64,000 nt of DNA from positions 16,619,646 through 16,683,645 of the forward strand of contig NC_052399.1 of NCBI RefSeq assembly GCF_009389715.1, written 5' to 3'. The position numbers and the translations under genes are program-made. Of the stretch, positions 14,301 through 25,900 are shown one piece after another. The notes beneath the pieces are model-generated. The model saw only the letters and a program-made list of their open reading frames with translations, did no database searches and was not told where the DNA came from. Numbering within the stretch: the stretch's first letter is position 1; every line of letters begins with the position of its first letter. Source of the DNA: Phoenix dactylifera (lineage: Eukaryota; Streptophyta; Magnoliopsida; Arecales; Arecaceae).

Positions 14301-16135
14301 TCTAGTTGTGTGAAAAAAATATTGCACACAGTGCAAATATTGTATTATAAGCCTTCATAAAAATCCCTGCTGGTCATTATTGCACATAAGGCAAATGTTG
14401 TATTGTAAGTCTTGCATTTTGAACATGCCATAGACGTTGGATTTTTTTAAAACACTATTATTTAATAACATTTATTCCTAGCTGGGGTTAATGAGCTTTT
14501 CATAGGCTTCTTGACTTGCCATTCAACTTTCCAAGTACACCCATGGGACAAGAAGAATCTCTTCAATGCTAAATCCCATTATCAGCTTGCTCTGTAATAT
14601 CATCAACCTTCTTTTCATGCAAATGTTCAACATTCCCAATTTCCTGCAAAATAGAGGGATATGCTAGGAATTTGACACTGGTCTATGGCAGTGATCAGAA
14701 CAGAGTGCACGTGAACTGGTAGGTTATTCCTTATTCGAGAGGTGCATACCTTCTTAAATTGCTCCATTCTGAATGATGGCAGTGGTTTGCCCTTCTCGAG
14801 CACTGATCAGAAAAAGGACTGAGATGCTTCCTGTTTCTTTACATAGTTGTCTATTGCTTTGTGAAAGCCAACTTCCCTGGTGGAGTGAGATTAATCTGGG
14901 GAAGAGAAGGAAGCACTTGACGAAGCTTCCCTGAATTGGATGGATGAAAAATCTGAAAAATCAATGAAAGATCTTCGCTACATTAACAGCTTCCCATATC
15001 AAACTTAGTTTACTTACTTTCGGAAGGAAAATGTCGTAGGCTATAATCACATAGGCTGACCAATTGAAACCTCCATACCTTACCATTTGGGAACAGTCGC
15101 CGTAATGGAATTCCTTTTTCGCTTAGATGTTTGGTCACAACCATGAATATGTTTACCATTCCAATTTCTTCCGTCTGATGTTCTGATAATCTTTATTTCT
15201 TAGCTTAACTACTAAAGGCAATGATTACGTTTGAGAGCAAATGGCTGCCCATGGTGGTTTATTCTGCTTATAAATCATTTTCTTATTCAAGTAACAGCTA
15301 ATATAGTGATGCTATTTGCTCCATGTCTTCACATATTAGGTTGCATCATACAAATATGCTTATTTTTCATTAACACAAAACAACATATTTGAAATTTATA
15401 ACCGAGTAGATTGGTGTTTAATTTTTGTATTGTGCAAGGGAAAAATCTGGCATTGGAGTAATTATTGATTTTGCTAATTTGTAGTTTCATAATACTTTTA
15501 CTGTTGGATCATAAGAAATTGTTTAGAAGAAACGCATTTTATGAATATGTTGAGTTTTTTTTTTCATTTTTGATGCTTTTGGTATTGATTGGGGTTAGTC
15601 GTGCAGCCTGCAGACATATATCTGATAGATGAACCAAGTGCTTATCTTGATTCAGAGCAGCGTATTGTTGCCGCAAAGGTGATAAAGAGATTTATCCTTC
15701 ATGCAAAGAAAACTGCTTTCGTTGTTGAGCATGATTTCATCATGGCGACTTACTTGGCTGACAAAGTTATTGTATATGAGGGGAAAGCCTCTCTGGATTG
15801 TACAGCCAATGCACCTCAGTCATTGGTATCTGGGATGAATCGCTTCTTATCTGTAAGTGCCAAAATATATTTCATTATTTATCTAATATATTCTGTTCTT
15901 TCATCTGTTTATATATTAGTTATTTTGAATTTCATGATATCCAAGCATAATCCCATCTACAATATTTTGACCTTATTAACCATGAGAGTGTATATTTGGT
16001 TTATTGTGGAAACAGCATCTCAATATTACTTTTAGGCGGGATCCCACTAACTACAGACCTCGGATAAACAAGTTGGACTCTACCAAAGATAGGGACCAGA
16101 AAGCTGCTGGATCTTATTATTACCTTGATGATTGA
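5354..16135 (+). CDS. ABCE2: ABCE-type ribosome-recycling ATPase (RLI2/ABCE2), 11 exons, 605 aa
   Basis: Exons: 5354-5456, 9308-9393, 9476-9573, 9657-9774, 9857-9946, 11239-11543, 11634-11829, 11910-12095, 13339-13608, 15607-15852, 16016-16135. All introns are GT-AG and phases agree through to a TGA stop. The product has the ABCE architecture. An N-terminal ferredoxin-like region carries two cysteine clusters ([15 protein letters not shown] and [12 protein letters not shown]) for two 4Fe-4S clusters. The first ATPase has Walker [10 protein letters not shown], signature LSGGELQR and Walker [13 protein letters not shown]. The second has [17 protein letters not shown] and [12 protein letters not shown]. 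The family splits 80S ribosomes after termination, with eRF1 or Pelota, in the cytosol. The 605-aa length equals my recollection of the Arabidopsis protein, and the C-terminus (YYYLDD) is intact. The start is the only ATG that gives the conserved [11 protein letters not shown] opening; the longer in-frame reading from 5290 has no ATG. Intron 1 (3.85 kb) and intron 9 (2.0 kb) are long. All catalytic motifs are present and I expect the gene to be functional. Confidence 0.97.
5457..9307 (+). other. Intron 1 of the ABCE gene
   Basis: AT-rich intron of 3,851 bp with no exon-like conserved reading frame. Near 7330-7700 are loosely repeated words of the 'gagat..ggtca' and 'gatatctc' type that also occur near 37830-38330 in a tRNase Z intron. 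They may be relics of a shared dispersed element, but I could not define ends. Confidence 0.6.
9114..9238. repeat. AT-rich minisatellite, about 45 bp x 3
   Basis: Three consecutive units built from TTG/TTA/ATT triplets ending in 'atcattgtat' lie at the 3' end of ABCE intron 1, about 70 bases before the exon 2 acceptor. Both strands give spurious low-complexity frames here. Confidence 0.85.
12096..13338 (+). other. Intron 8 of the ABCE gene, with a G tract
   Basis: Noncoding 1,243-bp intron. It contains an uninterrupted run of 23 G at about 12783-12805. The open frames around it, one with a polyglycine and one with a polyproline stretch, exist only because of that tract. Confidence 0.7.
13609..15606 (+). 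other. Intron 9 of the ABCE gene
   Basis: A 1,998-bp intron, AT-rich, with no coding or repeat structure that I can support. Confidence 0.7.
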
Positions 16136-17904
16136 TGTAACAATAGATTATACACAGGTCTCTTTTCTCACTCAGGAAAGGGGGTCGGTTATGGTTGTTT
16201 TGGTGTGTGCATTTATGCTTGCGTGCATGCTTTTTCTGTGTCTACGTCTGTTCCACCTTAGCAAGTCTCTGACCTGTTCTTGCCACATTGCTTTGCAGGC
16301 TATTTTTTCATATTCCCTGTGTGTCAGTGATGAAGATGATTCGGTTGAGAAAACAATCTGCGACGATACATCGAGATCCACCGTGATACATGAAGATCTG
16401 CCATGATGCATGAAGGCCATCGATGTCATATTTTCTATCTGATTGCAGAACTTTAGGTTTGAGTTTTTTCTTCCCCTTTTTGCAGTTCTTTAATGTTTTA
16501 TCTCGAGATTCCACCCCAAAGGAAAACATTGGCTATCGCTTTAGTTCCTATAATGAGGCTGTAACTTGAGTTTTAGAATTGAAGGAGTAGTTTCATATAG
16601 GTTGCAACGGCCCGTTTGATGGTGGAGTTACGCCATCATCTACCCGTTGAAGATCTTGCTGGTGGTGAAACGGTTGTCTGCATAAATATTGATTGATGCC
16701 TACGGATTCAGAGATTTTCTTGGTATGATATCTAGCTTTTCATCACCTTCAGCAGCTGTTGTTATAGTTGACGAGTAGCAAGCTTTCTCCTGGTTTCATC
16801 ATGTCACCTGGATTCTTCTCTATTACTCCTTTGAATTCTTGTTGGTACTGGGGTAAAACCTTCGAGTTATCGCCATTTTGTGGTGTTCTTTTGATTCTGG
16901 AATGATGAAGTGAGCCATTATATATGGATATCTTCGTTTCTGAAAAAACTATCTTAACTGTAACAGCAGCATTATATTATGGCAGAATTCTCTCTACCAT
17001 TGTCTACTGGCCTTTATCTATGCAAAATTCATTATAACAGTTTCGGAGAATTAGTTCAGCACGGTTCCTGAAGCCTGGCGAGCTGTCTGGAAGCTGATGC
17101 TAGAACCTAAAGCATTCAAATATGTCGGCATCTAACAGAACTTTTATATGATATAGTTTAGTGCAAAGCGGAAGTACGTTCTTTTGACGTTCTTCTTACT
17201 ATGGCCACCGTGCCCCCTCCTTGGAACTAGTTTTTGAGAGGAGAAAGGGTCCCAGGTCTATATACTTGTAGATGCATTCTACCCTTTTGAAAAGCTCAGA
17301 ACTGGAAACTCCTTAAGATTAGTGGGTTGGTTCAACAAATGGAAATCCATTTCAGACCTTGTTGTTCTTCCTGCCAGACCTTGGTTGACGTGGATGAGGA
17401 AGAGAAGTATGTGTGAGTTTATCTTGATTACGCCCTTGTTGCTCAGTTTTTTTCTTTCTAGAGGGAGATCATCGATCGATAATCTAAGCCTTTAGCTACA
17501 TCAAAATTTATTCAAACGTGTGATTTCTCATGAAAGGTTTTGTAAGAAAAATGCATCCTCCTTTTCATCATGCAAATTCAATATCAATTTATTTCTTCCA
17601 TAGATTCTATATGGTTTTCAAAATTTGAACAAAAATACTTGTATTTCCCCCTTCTATATTGAATTTTCTTGCCCTGCCATATTAGCATGATGAAAATTCA
17701 CCCAAGTTGTTAACATCTTTTAATAAATTTTGAACAGGTTTATATAATTTTGTAAAAGACACCAAATACGATAATTAGTTTATAAAATAATTAATAATAA
17801 ATATGTAGATAAATAGCTAATATTAGAACATATTATAGCATAATTAATATTGGGATTATAAAGCCCATTGTTGTGGGCTTTCGGTATTAGGGTTTATATA
17901 ATCA
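16136..17904. other. ABCE 3' UTR and intergenic DNA
   Basis: The 3' untranslated region starts directly after the stop. A plausible 3'-UTR intron runs from 16158 (CAG|GTCTCT) to 16298 (TTTGCAG). Its donor would lie about 23 bases past the stop, too close to trigger nonsense-mediated decay by the usual distance rule. The poly(A) site cannot be fixed by eye. Beyond about 17000 I see only AT-rich intergenic sequence. Confidence 0.4.
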
Positions 17905-19096
17905 TAATTAAAAAAGTCGGTACAATAAGTTGGAAAATAGAATAGATGAGATTTTATCCCAATTCCATAAGAGGCAACAGATTACAATGTAAACAGAAAA
18001 GTCGATACAATAAGTTGGAAAAGAGAATGGAATCCCAAAGGCCAATAAGTTGGAAAATAAAACAAAATCCTAAAGGCTAGTTGGAAAACAGAGTGGAACC
18101 CCAAAGGTCAATAAGTTAGAAAATAGAACAAAATCCCGAAAGAGCATACAAACAAACAAAAAGGCAATAGATTGCAATGCAATAATAGGAAAACCGAACG
18201 GATGAGGTCTTATCCCAATCCCAAAAGAGCATGCAAACAAACAAAAAGGCAACATATTGTAATATAAATAAGAAGTCGGTACAATAAGTTGGAAAACAGG
18301 ATGGATGAGGTCTTATTCCAATCCCAAAGGAGCATGTAAACAAACAAAAAGGCAACATATTACAACGTAAATAAAAAAGTTGGTACAATAAGTTGCAATG
18401 TAAACAGGGAAGTGGGTACAATAAGTTGGAAAATAGAACAGATGAGGTCTTATCCCAATCCTAAAAGAGCATGCAAACAAACAAAGAGGTAATAGATTGC
18501 AATGTAAACGGAGAAGTCGGTACAATAAGTTGAAAAAATAGAATGGATGAGGTCATATCCCAATCCCAAAGGAGCATGCAAACAAATAAAGAGGCAACAG
18601 ATTGTAACGTAAACAGAAAGTCAGTACAATAAGTCGAAAAATAGAATGGCTCAGGTCTTATCGCAATCCCAAAGGGGCATGCAAACAAACAAAGAGGCAA
18701 CAGATTGCAATGTAAATGAAAAAGTCGGTACAATAAGTTGGAAAATAGAACGGATGAAGTCTTATCCCAATCCCAAAGGAGCATGCAAACAAATAAAGAG
18801 GTAAGAGATTGCAATGTAAATGGAAAGTTGTTATAATCAGTCGGAAAACAGAACAGATAAAGTCTTATCCCAATCCTATAAGAGCATGCAGATTGCAATG
18901 TAAATGGAAAAGTCGGTATAATAAATTAAGAAACAGAATGGATGAGATCTTATACCAATCCCAAAAGAGCATGTAAACGAACAAAGAAGCAACAGATTGC
19001 AATGTAAACGAAAAAGTCGGTACAATAAGTTGGAAAACAGAACGGATGAGGTCTTATCTCAATCTCAAAGGAGAATGCAAACAAACAAAGAGGTAC
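17905..19096. repeat. Minisatellite, about 104-bp unit, about 11-12 copies
   Basis: The core 'aagtcggtacaataagttgg' recurs near 17910, 18000, 18273, 18410, 18512, 18723 and 19014, each followed by 'gaggtcttatcccaatccc', then 'gcatgcaaacaaacaaa' and 'gattgcaatgtaaac'. Some units are truncated or fused, mainly 18040-18120 and around 18380. The units differ by about 5-15 percent. The Cys/Phe/Leu-rich minus-strand frames across 18070-18898 repeat with the same period and are by-products of the array. Confidence 0.9.
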
Positions 19097-20042
19097 GGCT
19101 GAAAATGTTCACTAATTAGTTAAAATTGAAATTGTTTAGTAATGAGCTAAAAGTTCTCTTTGGACAGAGTTGTAATTTAGCTCTTCTTCTTCTCATGAAA
19201 AATAAGAAAGGTCAATTTTTATCTCACACAACATATAAAGGTGGAAAGTTCACGCAGGCATATGAGATTTTTTAAAGTAATGACATGCTAGCAATATCAC
19301 AATCACATGAGAAAGATAAGGGAAAAAAAGGGCATGCATATAATCTCTGATTCTTTTTTACTTTTGCCATCAAATCAATCTGCAGATAAAAGGACAAAAA
19401 AAGTACACAAAGTACATCGTAGCTCATATATCAATGACAAGAGATATTAATTCTATGTTTTGTGATGAAAAAGAAAGTTAAATAAAAAAGAACAAGCAAG
19501 CTTAACCCCAAAAAAAAAAATGATAGTGCCCAAACCACCAAATTTTTGCAGATGTTGCCATGCACATATATGGCGGCCTTGTGTGATGCAAAGTGGCTTG
19601 CACAGCTAAAATTGCCTTTCCATTGATATGGATGTAAGATCTACCAAAACTAGAGCAGTGGAATGAGTTATGAGATCTTTCATACCAAGTAACCAAGATT
19701 GGAGGATTGATTCGCAAATCAAAAATGAATAGCATTCTTCAAAAAATCTCCACTTTTTAAATTGGATCTCACTGAAAGATTCCAAAATTCGACTCGAGTG
19801 AAATTTTGAAATTCACTATATTTATGCCTTGAAATGGGTTTCACTAAATAAGCTAACAAGGAGAGAGAGTTTTTTGATCAATGATAAAGAGCGATGGCGA
19901 GCTCATCATGGGAAGAAACCGGAGTCACTATCATTTAATAACACCCTACGTCCTCTTCCTACTCAAGCACCTTTCTTAAAATTCGTATTCCACAAAACCA
20001 ATCAAACAACTATAACGAGGAAATAAAGCACGGGCAGCTTAT
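19097..20042. other. Intergenic DNA, nothing recognised
   Basis: AT-rich sequence between the minisatellite and the 3' side of the CASP-like locus. Only short unsupported frames are present. Confidence 0.4.
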
Positions 20043-20280
20043 TTAAATCAAATTTTATAGCTCTACTATGCTGAAACTGAAAAATAAACAACAAGGCTTC
20101 TACCAAAAAAAAAAAAAACTAAGTCAATTACAGATGATGATATCCAAATGGAAACAAATTACATAATTTAATCAAATCAATTTTTATAGTTCTACTCTGT
20201 TGCAGCTGAAAAACGAACAACAAAATAAATTCAAGTCCAGAAGACTACAGATGACATCCAAACACAAATTAGACAATAAT
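20043..20280. repeat. Diverged tandem duplication, about 120 bp x 2
   Basis: The stretch from 20043 is repeated from about 20166 with substitutions and small gaps. Shared words in order are 'aatcaaat', 'tatag.tctact', 'gctgaaaaa', 'acaacaa' and 'acagatga..atccaaa'. It lies just downstream of the minus-strand CASP-like locus and may belong to its former 3' region. Confidence 0.6.
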
Positions 20281-20434
20281 TTGCAGAATTACAATCTGAG
20301 AAGATTACAATTCTTACTCCACAATCTGAATTGAGAGAACCTAAGTAGATGGTTCATAGATCTAACGAGTTGCCGCTAGAAGAAAAACCATACAGTCGAA
20401 TAAACTTAGCACTCGAGAAAAAGAAAAGAGCCCC

Positions 20435-21386
20435 TCAGTCGCTGCTTTTCATAGTTTTCGGAATTCCATTGAGAGCACACACCACAAGGAGACAGAGAAA
20501 GCCAGCATAAGAACAGGCAATGGAGTTGCAGAACTTCTCAAAATAATTGCACACCCGCATCCAGCCCGTGTGGCTGTTTCCTTTCTTTTGCTGTTGCAGC
20601 CGCAGCCGAAGCCATAACCAATGACATTGACATCTGCAACAACAAAGAAATGCCACAAAAATATAACATCAAACACTGACGATACCTACATGTTTTATTT
20701 AGAAGGATCCACCCCCAAGATTGAATGTTAATGTGGTTTTAGTCCCTCTGACTGTTCCCGCATTTGGTTTCGATCGCCGTTATATGTTTAATCATTAAAA
20801 CTGCGTGTAAAATAGATCTGATCGTGCAAAGAAATGACAAGATCAAGTGTTAAATGTCAGACGACTTTGTGGTTTCAGTTAAGGAAATAGGTTTGAAATA
20901 AAAAGTATATTATATATGTAGCAAGACAAGGGAAGTACCAAATTCATGAAGTTGATGAGGCAACTGGTTTCAGTGTACGAGACCAAAATCAGTGCCAGCA
21001 TAGCATATCCAGCGGCCACAAAATTCCCAATCATAAAGAACCTGGAAGCATGAACGCTGAATCATGTATGAACAGATAACACAGAAAAAAAAAAAGAAAA
21101 AAAAAAAACCATGGCTAAAGGGAAGTCCTGGTCTTTTCTCTTCAGCTTTAGCTGCTGATATTTGGTTTGGGATGACCTGAAGGCAGCAGAGGATCTGTAG
21201 TCCGCGTGCATGGTGAAGCCCCCCAATGCCGGTTGTCTGCTCGTCCAAGATGATGACCAGAGCTGCAGCGAACGTGACGACGGTCGCCAACCATCTGAAG
21301 ACCACCTGGGTGGCCCATTTGGTTCTTCTCTCTGCCCTCTCTGGTTCAGGGAGGCTTACTGCTTCCTCTTTGGAGCTGCCTTACAT
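20435..21386 (-). pseudogene. Broken CASP-like (DUF588) four-helix membrane protein gene
   Basis: Three exons can be read on the minus strand: 21386-21177, 21041-20939 and 20633-20435, with good GT-AG borders and matching phases. They give a CASP-like protein: TM1 with VVTFAAALVIILDEQTT, TM2 with FFMIGNFVAAGYAMLALIL, TM3 with SLVMASAAAATA, then GNSHTGW and VCNYFEKFCN, and TM4 with AGFLCLLVVCAL. CASP-like proteins are plasma-membrane scaffolds related to Casparian-strip proteins. The copy is damaged in three places. The only fitting ATG (21386-21384) is followed directly by TAA (21383-21381). A run of six G in exon 1 shifts the frame just after DEQTTGIGG. An extra A in exon 3 shifts the frame between TAKE and GNSHTGW. 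The two shifts sit in short runs, so sequencing error is possible for them but not for the nonsense codon. The family is clear; the subfamily is not. Confidence 0.75.
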
Positions 21387-22050
21387 GCTGTGCGTCCTAT
21401 AAAAGGATAAGGCTAACAGTCTCGGTTAAAGTCAAAATAAATGGGTTAAAATCAAGGTTTCAAGCTTGAGATAAGATTCATTTTGAACTCCCGGAGTTCA
21501 ACGTTTAAAAAACACTTTGAAATCAAAGTTTCAAAGGTTTCAACATGTTGCGGGCGCCAGAGTTTGATTTGGAAGTGTTTTTCAAATGTTGGAGCTCTGG
21601 GAGTTCAAAACAAATCCTTTCTCAAATTTGAAACCTTGATTTTAACCCACTTATTTTGATTTTAACCCATTTATTTTGATTTTAACCGAGACTGCTAGCC
21701 TTATCCTTTCATAGCTAGGACACAGTAAGCCTCCCTGAACCAAAGAGGGCGGCGCACAGCATAGAAGGCAGCTCCAAAGAGTAAGCCTCCCTGAACCAGA
21801 GGGGGCGGAGAGAAGAACCAAACAGTGTTCTTCAGATAGTTGTTAACCGCCATGTTTGCTGCAGCTCTGGTCATCATCTTGGACGAGCAAACGACCGACA
21901 TTGGCGGCTTCACCATGCACGCCGACTACAGAAGAGAGAGTAGAGACCAAGACTTCCCCTTTAGTTATGTTTTATTTTATTTTATTTATTTGTGTGTTAT
22001 CTATTAATACATAATTCAGCGTTCATTGCATGCTTTCAGCCTGATTTGCG
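21045..22050. repeat. Long inverted repeat: head-to-head duplicate of the CASP-like exon 1
   Basis: The arms are about 21045-21533 and 21559-22050, facing each other across a loop of about 25 bases. Each arm holds, from the loop outward, the same 5' flank (the words 'gggttaaaatcaaggtttcaa' left, reverse right), CASP-like exon 1, its donor and intron 1 up to the start of exon 2. The right arm carries its own damage: the start codon reads ATA, TAG replaces a tryptophan codon, there is a 6-base loss near codon 8, and a 40-bp piece of the exon is repeated near 21720-21760. Many differences are C-to-T or G-to-A. A transcript across this region would fold into a hairpin of nearly 500 bp. Confidence 0.85.
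21770..21930 (+). pseudogene. Second, dead copy of CASP-like exon 1
   Basis: The plus-strand mirror of 21386-21177 encodes FAAALVIILDEQTTDIGGFTMHADY in an uninterrupted stretch at about 21853-21927, and its G run reads GGCGGC, the expected in-frame form. Upstream it has lost the start codon (ATA), gained TAA and TAG in frame, and no exons 2-3 follow. It is a fragment, not a gene. Confidence 0.75.
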
Positions 22051-22080
22051 TTCATCGCATGGTTTCAGCCTGATCTCGAT

Positions 22081-22720
22081 GGAACCGAAATAATAGCAAG
22101 GGTGTGGTTTGAACCTCCTCTGATGTCGATGGTATGGATATATGGGAATGGTTCTTGGTCTGCGCGTTTGAAAATGGGAGCCGATGAAGGAATAAGCTCT
22201 GACTGTAAGAATTTCTATCAGAACCGGATTACTTCATCGACAAGGGCTAGAATTAGGGCAATACAAGGAGTCGTTAAAAGTACAAGCTGCCACGCCAGGG
22301 CTACGTAGGCCCAAAATACTACTTCAACTGGCATCCACAAATACTTCTATTCAGACAGATGATAGAATTCTTCACCTCGGGCAATGCACATTGGATGAAA
22401 GCATTGTCACGGCCTCATCTAATGCTAAAGAGCGAGGAACGTAGGTGTGCTCCATTTAGGAGTAGATAACGATGACCTGTGGAGCAGGAGAATTGAAGAA
22501 TTTTATGCAGCATCATGGAAACCAACGAGCAGTCAGCCCTCTACGATCTGTTTGAATCATGAAAAATGAGACATTTATAAACAATAAAGAGAGAAGAAAA
22601 GGGAAGGGGACAAAAAAAAAGAGAGAAAAAAATCCAATTCTCAGGTTCATTTCACCCGCATGCTGATTATATAAGATAAAAATGCAATCGACATAAGTGA
22701 CAAACAAAGCCCCAAACAGT
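22081..22720. other. Intergenic DNA, nothing recognised
   Basis: Sequence between the right arm of the CASP-like inverted repeat and the predicted 3' end of the MTV1 gene. No supported gene. Confidence 0.4.
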
Positions 22721-22721
22721 A

Positions 22722-22727
22722 TTTATT
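22722..22727 (-). terminator. Candidate poly(A) signal of MTV1
   Basis: AATAAA on the minus strand, about 260 bases past the MTV1 stop codon. It is the first canonical signal I noticed downstream. No transcript evidence. Confidence 0.4.
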
Positions 22728-22985
22728 GAAGAGACACAGCAAACTGCACATCTGGCTTAAATTTCACAGTTAAATACAGCAACCTAGAACCATCCTCTCT
22801 ACAACACCTGAGCAGTTTCAACTATATACCTAACAACACACTATGGAAATTGGCAAGGGGAAGTATAGCTCATGCAGCTTGAGGCACAAATGTCATTATT
22901 GCAAAAGAATGACTAAAGGCGCTTCCATTAAGCACCAAACCAGTTTTGATCCTTTTTGACGGTAAAACATGTGCTGTTAAAAGCT

Positions 22986-25900
22986 TCAAAGAACTCTCTT
23001 TGAATCACGGGCTGCTGCAATATGATCCTGCCAAAGGAGGAAAAAAAGCATTATTGCACAGCAGTCATATTGTTGAGCATTATTGTGCAGCAGTCATATT
23101 GTTATCTTTCGCAAGGATGAAATGGATCGCCCAGTAATGAAATTAGTCCGAGTACTACTATAAATAAACAGAATTCTAACAACAAAGATCAGCAAGAACA
23201 TTACTTAACTAGTCACACAGGTATGCGATCCACATTTACAGGCCATAAGAAGAATGATAGCATTAACTTTTGCCAATGTAGCATTTTCAGAAACATGAGG
23301 ATCAATCAGGAGATACATGATACTAGATCTGGAAACTGAAAGGAAGCTTGCAAATATACAATGAATTTGAATTTAGCAGCACTTCTATAGTAAGTGCATG
23401 GCACATATCAAACCCAATTAACAAGGATGCTAGTCTATACATTCATATCTAGGATTTAGCTTATCGATTTGCTGGATAGATTGTTCATATGGATCTAATG
23501 GCACAAATTATTAGTTGCGACCACATGATACATGCAAACTTGACACAGTTTTTCCATGCTGGACTGACTCTGCAGAACTGAAGCTAATGAGCATAGCCAT
23601 CTACCTTTTTCCCCACTATTTGGGGTTGGCTAACTGAAGCTAATATTGCATGACTTTGGGTTCTTATATGACTAAATCTCTGACATTCAGGCAGGTATTT
23701 GTGATATTCTCAGCGGAAAAAACCTACTGAATGAATGAAAGAAAGGTGTTTGTGTTATAGACCAGAAAGTTTTATGCGACAAAATATGACTTATTCACCC
23801 TTTTATTTTTCAATATGTGGTAGAAACTGCTTGTCTGATACTAGTTTGACTGTGCAAGCATCATATTTCTCTCGTGTGCTCAAATTTTCAGCAGTGAAGA
23901 ATAAATCTAACATGGAAGTCCTCGATTAATCACAGTAACATCCTAGAACATGGAATCTTCAACAGTTGACTTCTTAAGCACACACATGGGAGAATCATAC
24001 CGATATAAAATCGAAAGCTTTAGTCTCCTCTTTCTTCGAGCTGTTCATGATCGGACCATGGCTTTGAACTGAATTATTTGAAAGCTGAAAGAAATCAGGG
24101 AGCGGTGAAGAATAACCTCCATTGGCATTTCCAGCCATGCCCCCAAATCCAGAATTGAGATTCCCAAGGTTTTGAAATAGTAATTGCTGCTGAGCAATGA
24201 AAGATCCCATTGCGCCATAATTCATTGGCTGGGCAGCAAAAGCTGGATTAAACATATTGTTTGGAGGCATGCCATGCTGCATGGGAGCCTGAGCATACAA
24301 GGTATTTGAACCAAGGATACCATTAAATGCTCCATTGGTAGGCAGCTGGCCTGCTTGACTGCCACCATCTAAGAAAGTTACTCCTGGAAAGGCACCTCCA
24401 GATGCTCCAGAAGGTCCAAGTTGTTTGTTATCTTGGGCCATTCCATTGAGAGTTAGACCAGCCATCAAATCATTCACATTCTTTTTATCTGCTCCTGTAT
24501 CCTGCAGAAGCTGCCCAGAGTTGGCACCAAAAACATCGAGCAATTCGGACTTATTATCAGCAGGCGTTTTGAGTTCAATATTGGATTTCTTGTCATCCAC
24601 TGTCAGTCCAGAGAAAAGATCATCATGCTCCTTGTCTTCAGTGACATGAAATGATACATCTGCAAATGGATCCTCCTCATTTTTAACCTCAGTGGTACCT
24701 AGTCCAGAAATAAGGTCACCTCCAAAAAGATCGTCAACCAGAGGAGGGGGCAATGTTAGCTTCCCAGTGCTTTGGTCCCCCTGCTTCTGAATGGAAGCTT
24801 CATTTCCACGATCATCTGGATCACCTGTATCAATTAAGTCAGGCATCTGAACCATAGGTGCAGGGGTAGCTTTTGCATCTGATGGCTCCCCTGCATTCCC
24901 TGCTCCATTAGTCTGCTCCCCATCTAGAAGACTTAAGACCTAAATAAAAGCAAAACAATACAACCTGTCAGAATTGTAGAACTAATAGCAGAAGATATAG
25001 AACATTGTTTGTATAGTGTGAAGATAGCAAGCCATCCAGTCCTACAACCTAAGATTGTCTTACATATAACATACGTCTAAAGCTAGTAATTCGCTGCCAA
25101 ACAAGTTCTTGCACTTCTTTTGCTGTTTAAAAATAACCAAATTGAAAACACAAAAACAATCAAAGGGGGATCAAAAGAGCTATGTAAAAAGGGCTAGCTC
25201 AGAGCTGATTACGGGCCGCCCAGCCCGGAATTTTTCGGGCTTGGGCATTAAAAAAAGGCCCATGGGTCGAACCTGGGCAAGAAAAGCGGCCCAACAAAAA
25301 AAAAAATCGGGTCGGGCCTGGTCAGGCCATTCTGGCCCATTTCCAGATTCCAAATAAAGAAAAAATCGGGCCTGTCGGGTCGGGCCGGGCTAGACGGGCC
25401 TAGAACCAGATTTATAAAGTCGGGTCGGGCCTGGACAAAAATTTAATCCCGACAGTCGGGCCGGGCCGGGCCTGGGCATAGCCATCGGGCCTAATTTCTG
25501 CTGTAGAGCCCGGCCCGGCCTGGGTTTTGATCAGCTCTAGGCTAGCTGACACCACCTTGACCTCATGTCAAGCATAGCTGATGCGAGTGGAGCCCATCGA
25601 GATGCCACAATAAGGCTACAAATGAGAGCAACACAGGCCAACCTAACAAACGGAATTACTGAAAATTGACTTGGGAACAGTTTAAGTTATTCAGGTTATC
25701 TCTCTCTCTCTCTCTCCCCCACCCTCCCCTCCCCCCCCCCCCTTTTGAGTTGAATGTCATAAATGTGAACCTTTTTGCAATAAATATCCCTCCCTCTCTT
25801 CTATGTTAACTTGTTTAGTGGCATAAGCATAAATCTTTTCAAAGTTATAAGTCAAGATGGCATATCTTTTTGCTTTTCTTTATGGTCAACAACCTATCCA

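Noticed and set aside
18070-18898. Overlapping Cys/Phe-rich minus-strand frames that look like a repeat protein
   Set aside because: They follow the 104-bp minisatellite period, contain no start context or domain, and occur in several frames.
25109-25357. 82-codon plus-strand frame
   Set aside because: It crosses the left border of the hAT MITE, so the reading frame is accidental.
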